From JBBQDK01 sp038319625 (GTDB taxonomy: Bacteria; Pseudomonadota; Gammaproteobacteria; JBBQDK01), in NCBI GenBank assembly GCA_038319625.1, contig JBBQDK010000063.1, positions 1-14,981 on the forward strand: DNA of 14,981 bases. Reading direction: 5' to 3'. The notes below the pieces were generated by a model. It worked only from the letters and a program-made list of their open reading frames with translations. It was not told the DNA's origin and did not search any database. Positions 1-9,387 of this stretch are shown in pieces. The translations under genes and the position numbers were made by a program. Numbering within the stretch: position 1 is the stretch's first letter; every line of letters begins with the position of its first letter.

Positions 1-25
1 GATATGTCCGTTACCGGGGTGCTGC

Positions 26-57
26 CGCCAGTAGCCAGGTTTATCTGGCCACTGGCG
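26..57. repeat. Intergenic hairpin near the window start
   Basis: Two arms, CGCCAGTAGCCAG and CTGGCCACTGGCG, pair over 13 positions with one A/C mismatch around the six-base loop GTTTAT. No T-run follows on either strand, so it is not a standard intrinsic terminator. It may be an interspersed palindromic repeat or a structure protecting the 3' end of a transcript arriving from outside the window. Bases 1-163 show no convincing gene otherwise. Confidence 0.6.
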
Positions 58-163
58 TACGCCGGTCCTACGGAAAACTGCCAATTTATATGTGCGCATC
101 TTGTTGCGGTGGGCCGCCCGTAACCATGCGCCCGCCGACCCGGCTTGCCGCGCCTTGCTGTCC

Positions 164-526
164 TCATTTCCCCAGCAAAGGATTGCAACTCTTGATGATG
201 ACCTTGCCTTCGAGGAGGTTGCCCTTGGCGTACTCGCTGAAGATGCAGGTATCGGCAGCGGGATCGTAGTTTTCGATCCAGAGATGATCGTCCTTCCAGG
301 TTGCAGCAATATGACGTTGCCCTGCGGGTACGCGAATACTCATCACGCCGCCATAATGCTTTACGAAGATATTCTGGAAATGAAAAAAATAGGCAGCCCA
401 ACCGATCAGCAGCACCACGGTGGCGCCGATTATTCCCGTTCTGACCTGGCCCATCCGCACGCCGAATAAGCCCAGCACGGCGAACGCCGCACCCAGAACC
501 AGCAACCAGTACAGGTAAGTGATCAT
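164..526 (-). CDS. Small two-helix membrane protein of unknown function
   Basis: I do not recognise this 120-residue protein. Residues about 3-23 and 30-49 are strongly hydrophobic and look like two membrane helices, joined by a short basic loop containing RMGQVR. By the positive-inside rule that loop would be cytoplasmic and the C-terminal region, about 70 residues, periplasmic. That region has exactly two cysteines, Cys94 and Cys114, which could form a disulfide if it is exported (inference). The ATG at 524-526 has no obvious Shine-Dalgarno sequence. This strand was preferred over the overlapping plus-strand frame at 92-469 because it shows a coherent membrane-protein layout, while the other reads as a composition-driven shadow. 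The gene is divergent from ygiQ; its upstream neighbour lies 268 bp away and suggests no role. Confidence 0.7.
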   Translation of the reverse strand: MITYLYWLLVLGAAFAVLGLFGVRMGQVRTGIIGATVVLLIGWAAYFFHFQNIFVKHYGGVMSIRVPAGQRHIAATWKDDHLWIENYDPAADTCIFSEYAKGNLLEGKVIIKSCNPLLGK

Positions 527-669
527 GAGTCGAAGTCGCTTTGCGGGTGGTGCTTGCGTGTGGTCATGGGTGAATGGAATTCATGCGGGTGACGCTAGCA
601 TGTCTTCGCCCCGGAGTCATGCCCGTGGCAGCGTGGGCCAGTGTATGGCGGTGTTATCGGTGTTCCGTG

Positions 670-690
670 ACCCTGCAATCAGCAGGGTTT
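670..690. other. Short hairpin in the ygiQ upstream region
   Basis: ACCCTGC and GCAGGGT form a perfect 7-bp stem around the loop AATCA, followed by only two further T residues. It lies between the two divergent genes, upstream of the candidate ygiQ promoter. It could be a weak terminator for transcription entering from the left, an operator-like palindrome, or chance. The rest of the 527-794 gap shows no gene. Confidence 0.35.
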
Positions 691-735
691 CCGGGGGTGT
701 AGGCATTTCACGGCGACGCCGCACCCCGATATCTA

Positions 736-741
736 TATAAT
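736..741 (+). promoter_or_regulatory. Candidate -10 element for ygiQ
   Basis: A perfect TATAAT hexamer lies 54 bases before the ygiQ ATG, in a locally AT-rich patch within GC-rich DNA. No good -35 hexamer is seen at the 16-18 bp spacing, so an activator or a weak -35 would be needed. The predicted start near 748 would leave a 5' leader of about 47 bases. Confidence 0.4.
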
Positions 742-794
742 AGCCATACCTGTTCCAGGCACCGCTTGCCGCGCACTCGCCGCGTACCCCAATC

Positions 795-3149
<2,355 letters not shown>

Positions 3150-3183
3150 GTCCTGAGCGCACCCCGTGCACCCTCGCCAAGAA

Positions 3184-3795
3184 CTATTCCGCGCCGTCCT
3201 TCAGTAGCGCTTCCACCGCCGTCAGACCCGCCCGCCGCATCGGTTTGCCATCCACCGGGCTGCGTGGTGCCTGGCGTTCGCCGTCGATGGGAAACACGGT
3301 GAGGTCGAGCCGTGTCTCGCCGGCCAGGAACCGGTATACCGGATAGTTGGCGCTGGCGTCGTTGTTGAGCCGCAGTCGGCGTTCGCCGATGTCGTAAGGG
3401 ATGCCTTCCTGCATCAAGAACAGGGCGACATCCTCAGGGACGTCGGCGAACAAGTGCAGGTTGACGTCGGAGTGGGCGTTGGCTGTGCCGCTCAGCACCG
3501 AGCCGACCAGACGCGGGTGAAAGCGAGTAAAGAAGCGCAACGCGTATAGTGCGGCCTGACGCAGTTCGCGCAGGTGGTTCGGTTGAGTGGTAGATTTAAA
3601 CAGTCGCTGATATTCAATCAGGGCTTGTTCTATTTCGCTGTTGCTGGGCATATTGCGCGTGTCGGTCGCCGCGAGATGCGTGGCAGCCTTGCGCTTGGCA
3701 CTGTGGAAGTCGCGGATGCCTTCCTCTTCGATGATGCGCGCGGCCTCCTGGGCCAGGCGCAACCGCATTTGCTGATCTTTGCTGCTGGGGCGCAT
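3184..3795 (-). CDS. Nucleotidyltransferase-fold protein
   Basis: A 203-residue protein with the signature of the polymerase-beta-like nucleotidyltransferase superfamily. Gly98-Ser99 begins GSVLSGTANAHSDVNLHLF, the usual Gly-Ser plus acidic strand pattern, and the strand RLDLTVF carries a third possible acidic residue, Asp164. The second metal-binding carboxylate position, normally Asp, appears to be Asn112. The N-terminal ~80 residues are charged and probably helical. The substrate is unknown; similar small proteins are annotated only as nucleotidyltransferase-domain proteins. The ATG at 3793-3795 was chosen; an in-frame TTG at 3817-3819 would add MLFIPLLP from repeat-like DNA, and Met10 is another possible start. 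No clear ribosome binding site precedes any of them. It lies 84 bp downstream of PBP1A on the same strand and may be read through from it. Confidence 0.75.
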   Translation of the reverse strand: MRPSSKDQQMRLRLAQEAARIIEEEGIRDFHSAKRKAATHLAATDTRNMPSNSEIEQALIEYQRLFKSTTQPNHLRELRQAALYALRFFTRFHPRLVGSVLSGTANAHSDVNLHLFADVPEDVALFLMQEGIPYDIGERRLRLNNDASANYPVYRFLAGETRLDLTVFPIDGERQAPRSPVDGKPMRRAGLTAVEALLKDGAE

Positions 3796-3801
3796 GGGCA
3801 A

Positions 3802-3867
3802 TAAAGGTATAAAGAGCAAAGATCAGAGAGTAAAGGGTATGGCAGAGTCTGTCACTTTACTCTTTAC
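3802..3867. repeat. Repeat-like AT-rich block between PBP1A and the nucleotidyltransferase gene
   Basis: The block contains several copies of a short AT-rich motif. TAAAGGTAT at 3802-3810 and TAAAGGGTAT at 3831-3840 are near-direct repeats. GTATAAAGAGCAAAG at 3807-3821 resembles the inverse of CTTTACTCTTTAC at 3855-3867. AGAGTAAAG at 3827-3835 and CTTTACTCT at 3855-3863 pair perfectly over 9 bp with a 19-base loop. On the minus strand this stem is just downstream of the PBP1A stop and could act as a terminator or mRNA 3' stabiliser, though no long T-run follows. Confidence 0.5.
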
Positions 3868-3879
3868 ATTGCTGCTGAT

Positions 3880-6345
3880 TCAGAACAGTTGGTCGGGAAG
3901 ATTCTCGTCGGTGCTCTGTTCGTATCCCTCGGGCGAAGTCCCCGAGGGCGCCTCCGCGATCGGGCCGGCTACGGCATTGCTTGCCGCCATGGTTGTCGGT
4001 GATCCTGGCAGCTTGTCTTGCATAAAGACTTCCAACATGGCGTTCGGGTCGTCGCTGTAGGTCGGCTCGCCGGTGTCGGGATTGATGCGCATGGTGACTA
4101 TGCCCGGTGGTTGCAGCAGCGGCACTTCAGGCACGTCGGCAAGCGCCTGACGCATGTAATACATCCACATCGGCAGCGCGGTGTAGCCACCGGTCTCCTT
4201 GTTGCCGAGTGGGGTGTGCGCGTCGTTGCCGACCCAGCTGATGGTGACGAGATTGGGCGAAAAGCCGCAAAACCACGCGTCGCGCTGATCGTTGGTGGTG
4301 CCGGTCTTGCCGGCCAGGTCGTTGCGGCCCAGGGCCATGGCCCGCCTGCCGGTTCCGTATTGGATGACATCGCGCAGCATCGAGTTCATCAGATACCAAT
4401 TATCAGGGCTGATGATACGCGGTGCGAGCTTGGCCCCGAGCGCGTCGGTACCGGGCGTCGAGGTTTGACCGGTGCCATAGGCTAGGGTTTGCGTGTCGGC
4501 GCTGAAGTCCTGGCACTCGCGGCAGGCGACCTTTGGCTGGGCCTGGAACAGTGCTGCACCGTCGGCATCATCTATCCGGTCGATGAAATAGGGCGTGACT
4601 TTATAGCCGCCATTGGCGAAGGCGGTGTAGGCGCCGGCCATCTCCATCGGGGTGACCGTGGCTGTGCCCAGTGCCAACGAAAGGTTGTGCGGCAAATGTG
4701 CCGGGTCGAAACCGAAGCGGGTGGCGTAGTTGGCCGCGTAATTGACGCCGATGGCCTGTAGTACGCGTACCGCCATGATATTGCGTGAGTGAGCCAGCCC
4801 TACGCGCAGGCGGGTCGGGCCGAGAAACTGCCCGTCGTAATTTTCCGGTCGCCAGACCTTGCCATGGTTGTTGAATTCAATCGGCGCGTCATCGATGAGC
4901 GTGGCCGGGGTAAAGCCTTTTTCCAAAGCCGCTGAATAAATGAAGGGCTTGAAACTGGAACCGGGCAAACGCAAAGCCTGGGTCGCACGGTTGAACTTGC
5001 TTCGGTAAAAATCGAAGCCACCGACCAACGCCACAACCGAGCCATCGGCCGGCGATACTGACACCAATGCCCCTTCCACGCGCGGCAACTGGGTGAGCTG
5101 CCATTGGCCTTCGGCATTCTTGTAAAGCCGGACGATATCGCCCGGTGCAACCACATCGGCCGGCGTGCGGGGACTGGTGTCGCCGCGACGCGCCCAGCGC
5201 ATGCCGGCCCAGGGGATCTCCACGAGGGAGCCGTTTTGAAGGTAGACATGCGCCGTTGAGCTATCGACGCCGGTCACCAGGCCCGAGGCGATGTTGCCGA
5301 TATCCGGGTAATGCTCGATCAGGCGGGTCCAGAGCGCATTGTCAGCACCGGCCGGCAGGTCAACATGGGCCTCAGGCCCACGGTAACCGTGCCGTGAATC
5401 GTACTCGATCAGTGCCCGGCGCAAGGCGGCATTGGCGTCGGTCTGCAAGTGGCTGTCTATAGTGGTGTAGACATGGTATCCGGAGGTGTAAGCCAGTTCC
5501 TCCCCATAGTGTTCCACCATGTAGGCACGGGCCATCTCGGCGACGAAAGGGGCTTCGACCTCCGCCGGGTGGGCGTGCAGTTGGGCATCGTCGGATTGCA
5601 CGAAGGCCTGGTGATAGCCGGCGTCGGTGATGTATTTCAGATCGTGCATGCGGCCCAGCACATAGTTGCGACGGATCAGCGCGCGTGATGGGTCGCTGAT
5701 CGGGTTGTACCGCGAGGGCGCCTTGGGCAGGCCGGCGATCATAGCCATTTGCGGCAAAGTAAGCTGGTCCAGGGTGCGCCCGTAATAGATCTGCGCGGCC
5801 GACCCCACGCCGTAGGCACGGTTGCCAAGATAGATCTTATTAAGGTACAACTCCAGAATCTGCGATTTGTCGAGTTCGCGCTCGATCTTCAGGGCGAGCA
5901 GGATTTCATTGAGTTTGCGCAGATAGGTTTTTTCGGGGCTGAGGAAGTAATTGCGCGCCACCTGCATGGTGATGGTGCTGCCGCCTTGGCTCTTGGTGCC
6001 GGTACTCGCCAATTTGACGGCGGCCCGTAACATGCCCTGGTAATCGACACCGGGGTGTTCGAAGAAACGGTCATCCTCGGCGGCGAGGAAGGCCTTGATC
6101 AATTGGTCGGGGACTTGTTGAATATGTACCGGGATACGACGCTTGTCCCCGTATTCGGCAATCAGCTTGCCGTCGTGCGTGTAGATTCGTAACGGCACTT
6201 GCAGGGCTGTATCCATCAGATTGGCGATGCTGGGCAGTCTTGGATTCAAGTACAGCGCAATGCTGCCGAAAACCAAGGCCAGTAGAAAGCTGAGCGTCAG
6301 CAGGACAATAATGCTCAGACGGGTCAGACGAAGCAGGATGTGCAT
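3880..6345 (-). CDS. mrcA: Penicillin-binding protein 1A (bifunctional peptidoglycan synthase)
   Basis: Class A PBP of 821 residues, close to the size of Pseudomonas PonA. It polymerises lipid II into glycan strands and crosslinks peptides in the periplasm while anchored in the inner membrane. Residues about 8-32 form the membrane anchor. The glycosyltransferase 51 domain shows AEDDRFFEHPG (catalytic Glu90) and GGSTITMQVARNYF. A central OB-like region follows. The transpeptidase domain has Ser463-x-x-Lys466 (GSSFKP), Ser520-Arg-Asn522 and Lys680-Thr-Gly. A Cys608-x-x-Cys611 pair (ACREC) corresponds to a similar ACPEC stretch in E. coli PBP1A. The ATG at 6343-6345 was chosen because MHILLRL leads directly into the anchor; an in-frame ATG 42 codons upstream would add a polar stretch without family precedent and cross the divergent promoter region. 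Divergence from pilM is widely conserved. Confidence 0.95.
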   Translation of the reverse strand: MHILLRLTRLSIIVLLTLSFLLALVFGSIALYLNPRLPSIANLMDTALQVPLRIYTHDGKLIAEYGDKRRIPVHIQQVPDQLIKAFLAAEDDRFFEHPGVDYQGMLRAAVKLASTGTKSQGGSTITMQVARNYFLSPEKTYLRKLNEILLALKIERELDKSQILELYLNKIYLGNRAYGVGSAAQIYYGRTLDQLTLPQMAMIAGLPKAPSRYNPISDPSRALIRRNYVLGRMHDLKYITDAGYHQAFVQSDDAQLHAHPAEVEAPFVAEMARAYMVEHYGEELAYTSGYHVYTTIDSHLQTDANAALRRALIEYDSRHGYRGPEAHVDLPAGADNALWTRLIEHYPDIGNIASGLVTGVDSSTAHVYLQNGSLVEIPWAGMRWARRGDTSPRTPADVVAPGDIVRLYKNAEGQWQLTQLPRVEGALVSVSPADGSVVALVGGFDFYRSKFNRATQALRLPGSSFKPFIYSAALEKGFTPATLIDDAPIEFNNHGKVWRPENYDGQFLGPTRLRVGLAHSRNIMAVRVLQAIGVNYAANYATRFGFDPAHLPHNLSLALGTATVTPMEMAGAYTAFANGGYKVTPYFIDRIDDADGAALFQAQPKVACRECQDFSADTQTLAYGTGQTSTPGTDALGAKLAPRIISPDNWYLMNSMLRDVIQYGTGRRAMALGRNDLAGKTGTTNDQRDAWFCGFSPNLVTISWVGNDAHTPLGNKETGGYTALPMWMYYMRQALADVPEVPLLQPPGIVTMRINPDTGEPTYSDDPNAMLEVFMQDKLPGSPTTMAASNAVAGPIAEAPSGTSPEGYEQSTDENLPDQLF

Positions 6346-6394
6346 GGAAATTGCTTGAGGTGTGAACTGAGTCAAGGAATGGTCGCGAGAGGGG

Positions 6395-6400
6395 AGTATA
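6395..6400 (-). promoter_or_regulatory. Weak candidate -10 for mrcA
   Basis: On the minus strand TATACT matches the sigma70 -10 at five of six positions and lies about 50 bases before the mrcA ATG. No good -35 is visible at the expected distance, so the call is tentative. Confidence 0.3.
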
Positions 6401-6458
6401 AATCTTCCTCTCATCCGGTACGAGGGGGGTTCCATCTTAGGACTGCCCTGATATATAG

Positions 6459-6486
6459 TTGCGCCGGGCAATTAATGTGCTATACG
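6459..6486 (+). promoter_or_regulatory. Candidate extended -10 promoter for pilMNOPQ
   Basis: TGC immediately precedes TATACG at 6481-6486, giving an extended -10 element. TTGCGC at 6459-6464 is a poor -35 at 16-bp spacing. Transcription from near 6493 would give a short leader of about 36 bases before the pilM start. I did not see a convincing sigma54 -24/-12 pair here. Confidence 0.4.
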
Positions 6487-6511
6487 ATCTATCCATACTA
6501 ACCACGGGTAC

Positions 6512-6519
6512 TGGAAAGG
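6512..6519 (+). promoter_or_regulatory. Ribosome binding site supporting the pilM GTG start
   Basis: The purine run TGGAAAGG lies about nine bases before the GTG at 6529. It supports a non-ATG start at a position where the protein begins with the family pattern xLFxxRK...LGLDIS. Confidence 0.6.
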
Positions 6520-6528
6520 AAATAAAAC

Positions 6529-7590
6529 GTGCTCTTCATAGGCAGGAAGACGCCCACAATACTTGGCCTCGACATAAGCTCGACGGCCGTGAAATTACTG
6601 GAACTCAGCCGCATCGGTACCCGATATCGCGTGGAGAGTTACGCGGTAGAACCGTTGCCCCCGAATTCTGTGGTGGAAAAGAGTATTGCGGATGTAGACG
6701 CAGTGGGCGATGCCATTCGGCGTGCCGTAAAGCGTTCTGGCACCCGCGCCAAGCACGCGGCTGTCGCCGTGTCGGGGTCAGCGGTGATCACCAAGGTGAT
6801 TTCCATGCCGGCATCGCTCAAGCCCGATGAAATGGAGAGCCAGATCGAGCTGGAAGCCGATCAATACATCCCTTATCCACTCGAAGAGGTCAACCTCGAT
6901 TTCGAGGTGCTGGGCCCTTCCCAGAAGAATGCCGATATGGTCGATGTGTTGCTGGCCGCATCGCGCAGTGAAAACGTAGATACCCGCGTGGCGGCCGTGG
7001 AGTTGGGTGGCCTGATCGCTAGGGTAGTCGATGTCGAAGCCTACGCCATGGAGAATGTTTTCGGCCTGATTGCCGATCAGATGCCGGCGCAGGGCGACGG
7101 CAGTACCATCGCCGTGGTCGATGTCGGCGCCACCATGACCACCCTAAACGTCCTGCACGATGGCAAGATCATCTATACCCGCGATCAGGTATTTGGCGGC
7201 AAACAGCTCACCGAAGAAATCATGCGCCGTTACGGGCTGTCCTACGAGGAAGCCGGTATGGCCAAGCGTCAGGGCGGCCTGCCGGACAATTACGTGCCCG
7301 AGGTGCTGGAACCTTTCAAAGAGGCAATGGCGCAGCAGGTCAGCCGTTCCCTGCAGTTTTTCTTCTCATCCAGTCAATACAACAACGTCGATCATATCGT
7401 CATGGCCGGCGGCAGTGCCTCGATTGCCGGAGTCGATGAGCAGATCGAGTCGAAGGTCGGTACCGGGACCACGGTCGCCAATCCCTTTGCCAACATGTCA
7501 TTGTCACCGCGCGTCAAGCCGCAGACTCTCAGCAATGACGCACCGTCACTGATGATCGCCTGCGGTCTCGCCCTGAGGAGCTTCGACTGA
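6529..7590 (+). CDS. pilM: Type IV pilus assembly protein PilM
   Basis: Cytoplasmic actin/FtsA-like protein of 353 residues, the inner ring of the pilus alignment complex that binds the N-terminal tail of PilN. The ATPase-fold motifs are visible: phosphate 1 at LGLDISSTAVK (Asp15), phosphate 2 at VVDVGATMTTLNV (Asp198), and the adenosine motif MAGGSASIAG (Gly294-Gly295-Ser296). The segment VFGGKQLTEEIMRRYGLSYEEA is typical of PilM. Translation starts at GTG with a good upstream purine run. It is the first gene of the pilMNOPQ cluster and is separated from pilN by one base, so the two are probably translationally coupled. Length and motifs are complete. Confidence 0.96.
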   Translation: MLFIGRKTPTILGLDISSTAVKLLELSRIGTRYRVESYAVEPLPPNSVVEKSIADVDAVGDAIRRAVKRSGTRAKHAAVAVSGSAVITKVISMPASLKPDEMESQIELEADQYIPYPLEEVNLDFEVLGPSQKNADMVDVLLAASRSENVDTRVAAVELGGLIARVVDVEAYAMENVFGLIADQMPAQGDGSTIAVVDVGATMTTLNVLHDGKIIYTRDQVFGGKQLTEEIMRRYGLSYEEAGMAKRQGGLPDNYVPEVLEPFKEAMAQQVSRSLQFFFSSSQYNNVDHIVMAGGSASIAGVDEQIESKVGTGTTVANPFANMSLSPRVKPQTLSNDAPSLMIACGLALRSFD

Positions 7591-7591
7591 T

Positions 7592-8230
7592 ATGGCGCAT
7601 ATCAATCTATTACCCTGGCGCGAGGAGCTTCGTAAGGAGCAGAAGCAGCAGTTCGCTATAATGTCGCTGCTGACGGTCGTGTTGGCGTGCCTGGTACTGC
7701 TTTATGCACATCTGTACATTGGCGGCATGCTGGATGACCAGAATGCCCGCAATGAATATCTCAAAACCGAGACCGTCGCGCTCGATCAGCGTATCAAGGC
7801 GATCAAGGACCTGGAGGGCACCCGCGCTAAGCTTCAGGCGCGCATCAATATCATTCAGCAGTTACAGCGCAGTCGGCCGGGTGTCGTGCACCTGTTCGAC
7901 GAACTGGCCCGTACCCTGCCGAACGGTGTCTACCTGACCGGCATCACCCAAAAGGATCAGGCCGTCACGGTGTCCGGTGTCGCGCAATCCAACGCACGTG
8001 TTTCCGCCTTCATGCGCAATGTCGAAGAGTCCAAGTGGATCGGTTCGCCTAAGTTAGATGTGATTTCCGCCAAAGGCGAGGATCATCAGACGCGTAGCAA
8101 CGATTTTACGCTGTTGATCAACCAGGTCGAGAAAGAAAAAGACGACACGACAGACAGCGCACCGGGAAAGGCTGAGGACGCCGCAGGGAAACTTGCCGCG
8201 CCGCAGGCCAATCAGGGAGGCAAGCAATGA
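7592..8230 (+). CDS. pilN: Type IV pilus assembly protein PilN
   Basis: Inner-membrane protein of 212 residues. The first residues, MAHINLLPWR, are the conserved cytoplasmic tail (INLLPWR) that docks in the groove of PilM. A single membrane helix spans about residues 23-44, followed by a coiled-coil-like stretch and a periplasmic ferredoxin-like domain that pairs with PilO. The C-terminal ~35 residues are charged and low in complexity (KEKDDTTDS, then Ala/Gly/Gln-rich), likely disordered. GAGGAG at 7575-7580, inside the end of pilM, can serve as ribosome binding site. The stop overlaps the start of pilO as ATGA. Confidence 0.95.
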   Translation: MAHINLLPWREELRKEQKQQFAIMSLLTVVLACLVLLYAHLYIGGMLDDQNARNEYLKTETVALDQRIKAIKDLEGTRAKLQARINIIQQLQRSRPGVVHLFDELARTLPNGVYLTGITQKDQAVTVSGVAQSNARVSAFMRNVEESKWIGSPKLDVISAKGEDHQTRSNDFTLLINQVEKEKDDTTDSAPGKAEDAAGKLAAPQANQGGKQ

Positions 8231-8832
8231 ATCTGGCGGAACTGAGAAATCTGGACATCAACAATGTTGGTGCCTGGCCGCTGCCGATCAAGGGTGTTGC
8301 CTTCGCCCTGATGTTCTGCGCCGTCCTGGGTTTGGGTTACTGGTACGAATCGCAGGGCCAGTTGCCGGATCTTGATCAGGCCCGCCAGCAGGAACGGGAC
8401 CTCAAGAATGTCTTCTCAGCCAAGGCGGCCAAGGCCGCGAACCTGGAAGCCTACAAGCAGCAGCTCGAAGAGATGAAGCAGTCCTTCGGTGCGATGTTGC
8501 GGCAGTTGCCGAACAAGACCCAGGTCGCCGACCTGTTGGTGGATATTTCACAGACCGGCCTGGCCAGCGGCCTGGAATTTGAGTTGTTCAAACCCGAGAA
8601 GGAAATCCCCAAGGATTTTTACGCTGAACTGCCTATCACCATCCGCGTCAAGGGCCATTACCACGACTTCGGCGCTTTCGTCAGCGGTGTGGCGGCCCTG
8701 CCCCGCATCGTGACCTTGCATGACATCGACATCAAGTCGGTCGGTGGCGACAAGGGTAAGGACGGCTCGCGCTTGGTAATGAGCCTGACCGCTAAGACCT
8801 ACCGCTACATCGAAGAGGAGGGTGCGAAATGA
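8227..8832 (+). CDS. pilO: Type IV pilus assembly protein PilO
   Basis: Inner-membrane protein of 201 residues, heterodimer partner of PilN. A short cytoplasmic N-terminus precedes one membrane helix at about residues 18-40 (GVAFALMFCAVLGLGYWY). A coiled coil follows (about 45-90, with LDQARQQERDLKNVF and KQQLEEMKQSF), then a periplasmic domain with ELPITIRVKGHYHDFGAFVSGVAALPRIVTLHDI, a strong PilO signature. GGGAGG at 8215-8220 is a good ribosome binding site six bases before the ATG. It overlaps pilN and pilP by 4 bp each (ATGA), indicating one operon with coupled translation. Confidence 0.95.
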   Translation: MNLAELRNLDINNVGAWPLPIKGVAFALMFCAVLGLGYWYESQGQLPDLDQARQQERDLKNVFSAKAAKAANLEAYKQQLEEMKQSFGAMLRQLPNKTQVADLLVDISQTGLASGLEFELFKPEKEIPKDFYAELPITIRVKGHYHDFGAFVSGVAALPRIVTLHDIDIKSVGGDKGKDGSRLVMSLTAKTYRYIEEEGAK

Positions 8833-9371
8833 ACCCGCCTGATATGAATCGTGTGGCGCGCGCCTTGCCCTTGCTGCTCCTCGGTCTGCTGCTGAACGGT
8901 TGCGGCGGCGACAAGATGGCCGACCTGCATGCCTTCGTCGCCCAGGAAAAAGCCAAGCAGAAGAGTTCCATCGAACCCTTGCCGGCGATCAAGCCTTACG
9001 AAACCTTCGCATACGATGCCAATGGCCTGCGCGACCCGTTCGAACCCATGGACTTTGGGCAATCGATCCTGGCGTCCAGCGGCGGCGGTGGCGGACTGGC
9101 GCCGGATCTGAATCGTCCCAAGGAGGCCCTCGAGGGCTATCCTCTCGACAGCCTGCGCATGGTCGGTACACTGCAGCGCGGCGGCGTCATGGAGGCACTG
9201 ATCAAAACCCAGGATGGCACCGTACATCGTGTCAAGACCGGGAATTACCTTGGACAGAACAACGGCAAGATCACGTTGGTGGCTGAAGATAAAGTTGAAC
9301 TAACGGAAATTGTACCTGATGGCGCGGGTGGCTGGCTGGAACGCCAAGCCTCTGTAGCGCTCAGCGAATGA
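8829..9371 (+). CDS. pilP: Type IV pilus assembly lipoprotein PilP
   Basis: A 180-residue lipoprotein linking the PilNO dimer to the N-terminal domains of the PilQ secretin in the periplasm. The signal peptide ends in the lipobox LNGC, making Cys25 the predicted lipidated residue. A flexible linker leads to the segment YDANGLRDPFEP and the beta domain with LDSLRMVGTLQRGG and ALIKTQDGTVHRVKTGNYLGQNNGKI, all typical of PilP. The residues after Cys25 are Gly-Gly-Asp; an Asp at +2 would argue for inner-membrane retention, but here +2 is Gly, so the sorting signal is not decisive. GAGGAGGG at 8815-8822 is a strong ribosome binding site. Confidence 0.95.
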   Translation: MNPPDMNRVARALPLLLLGLLLNGCGGDKMADLHAFVAQEKAKQKSSIEPLPAIKPYETFAYDANGLRDPFEPMDFGQSILASSGGGGGLAPDLNRPKEALEGYPLDSLRMVGTLQRGGVMEALIKTQDGTVHRVKTGNYLGQNNGKITLVAEDKVELTEIVPDGAGGWLERQASVALSE

Positions 9372-9387
9372 TCCCATGGGGGGCAAC

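Noticed and set aside
92..469. Plus-strand open frame of 125 codons
   Set aside because: It overlaps the minus-strand membrane protein almost fully and shows no coherent fold, signal or ribosome binding site.
519..740. Plus-strand open frame of 73 codons upstream of ygiQ
   Set aside because: Arg/Ser-rich translation, no ribosome binding site, and it spans the hairpin and candidate -10 element.
6346..6471. Upstream in-frame ATG that would extend PBP1A by 42 residues
   Set aside because: The extension is polar, precedes the membrane anchor and crosses the divergent promoter region.
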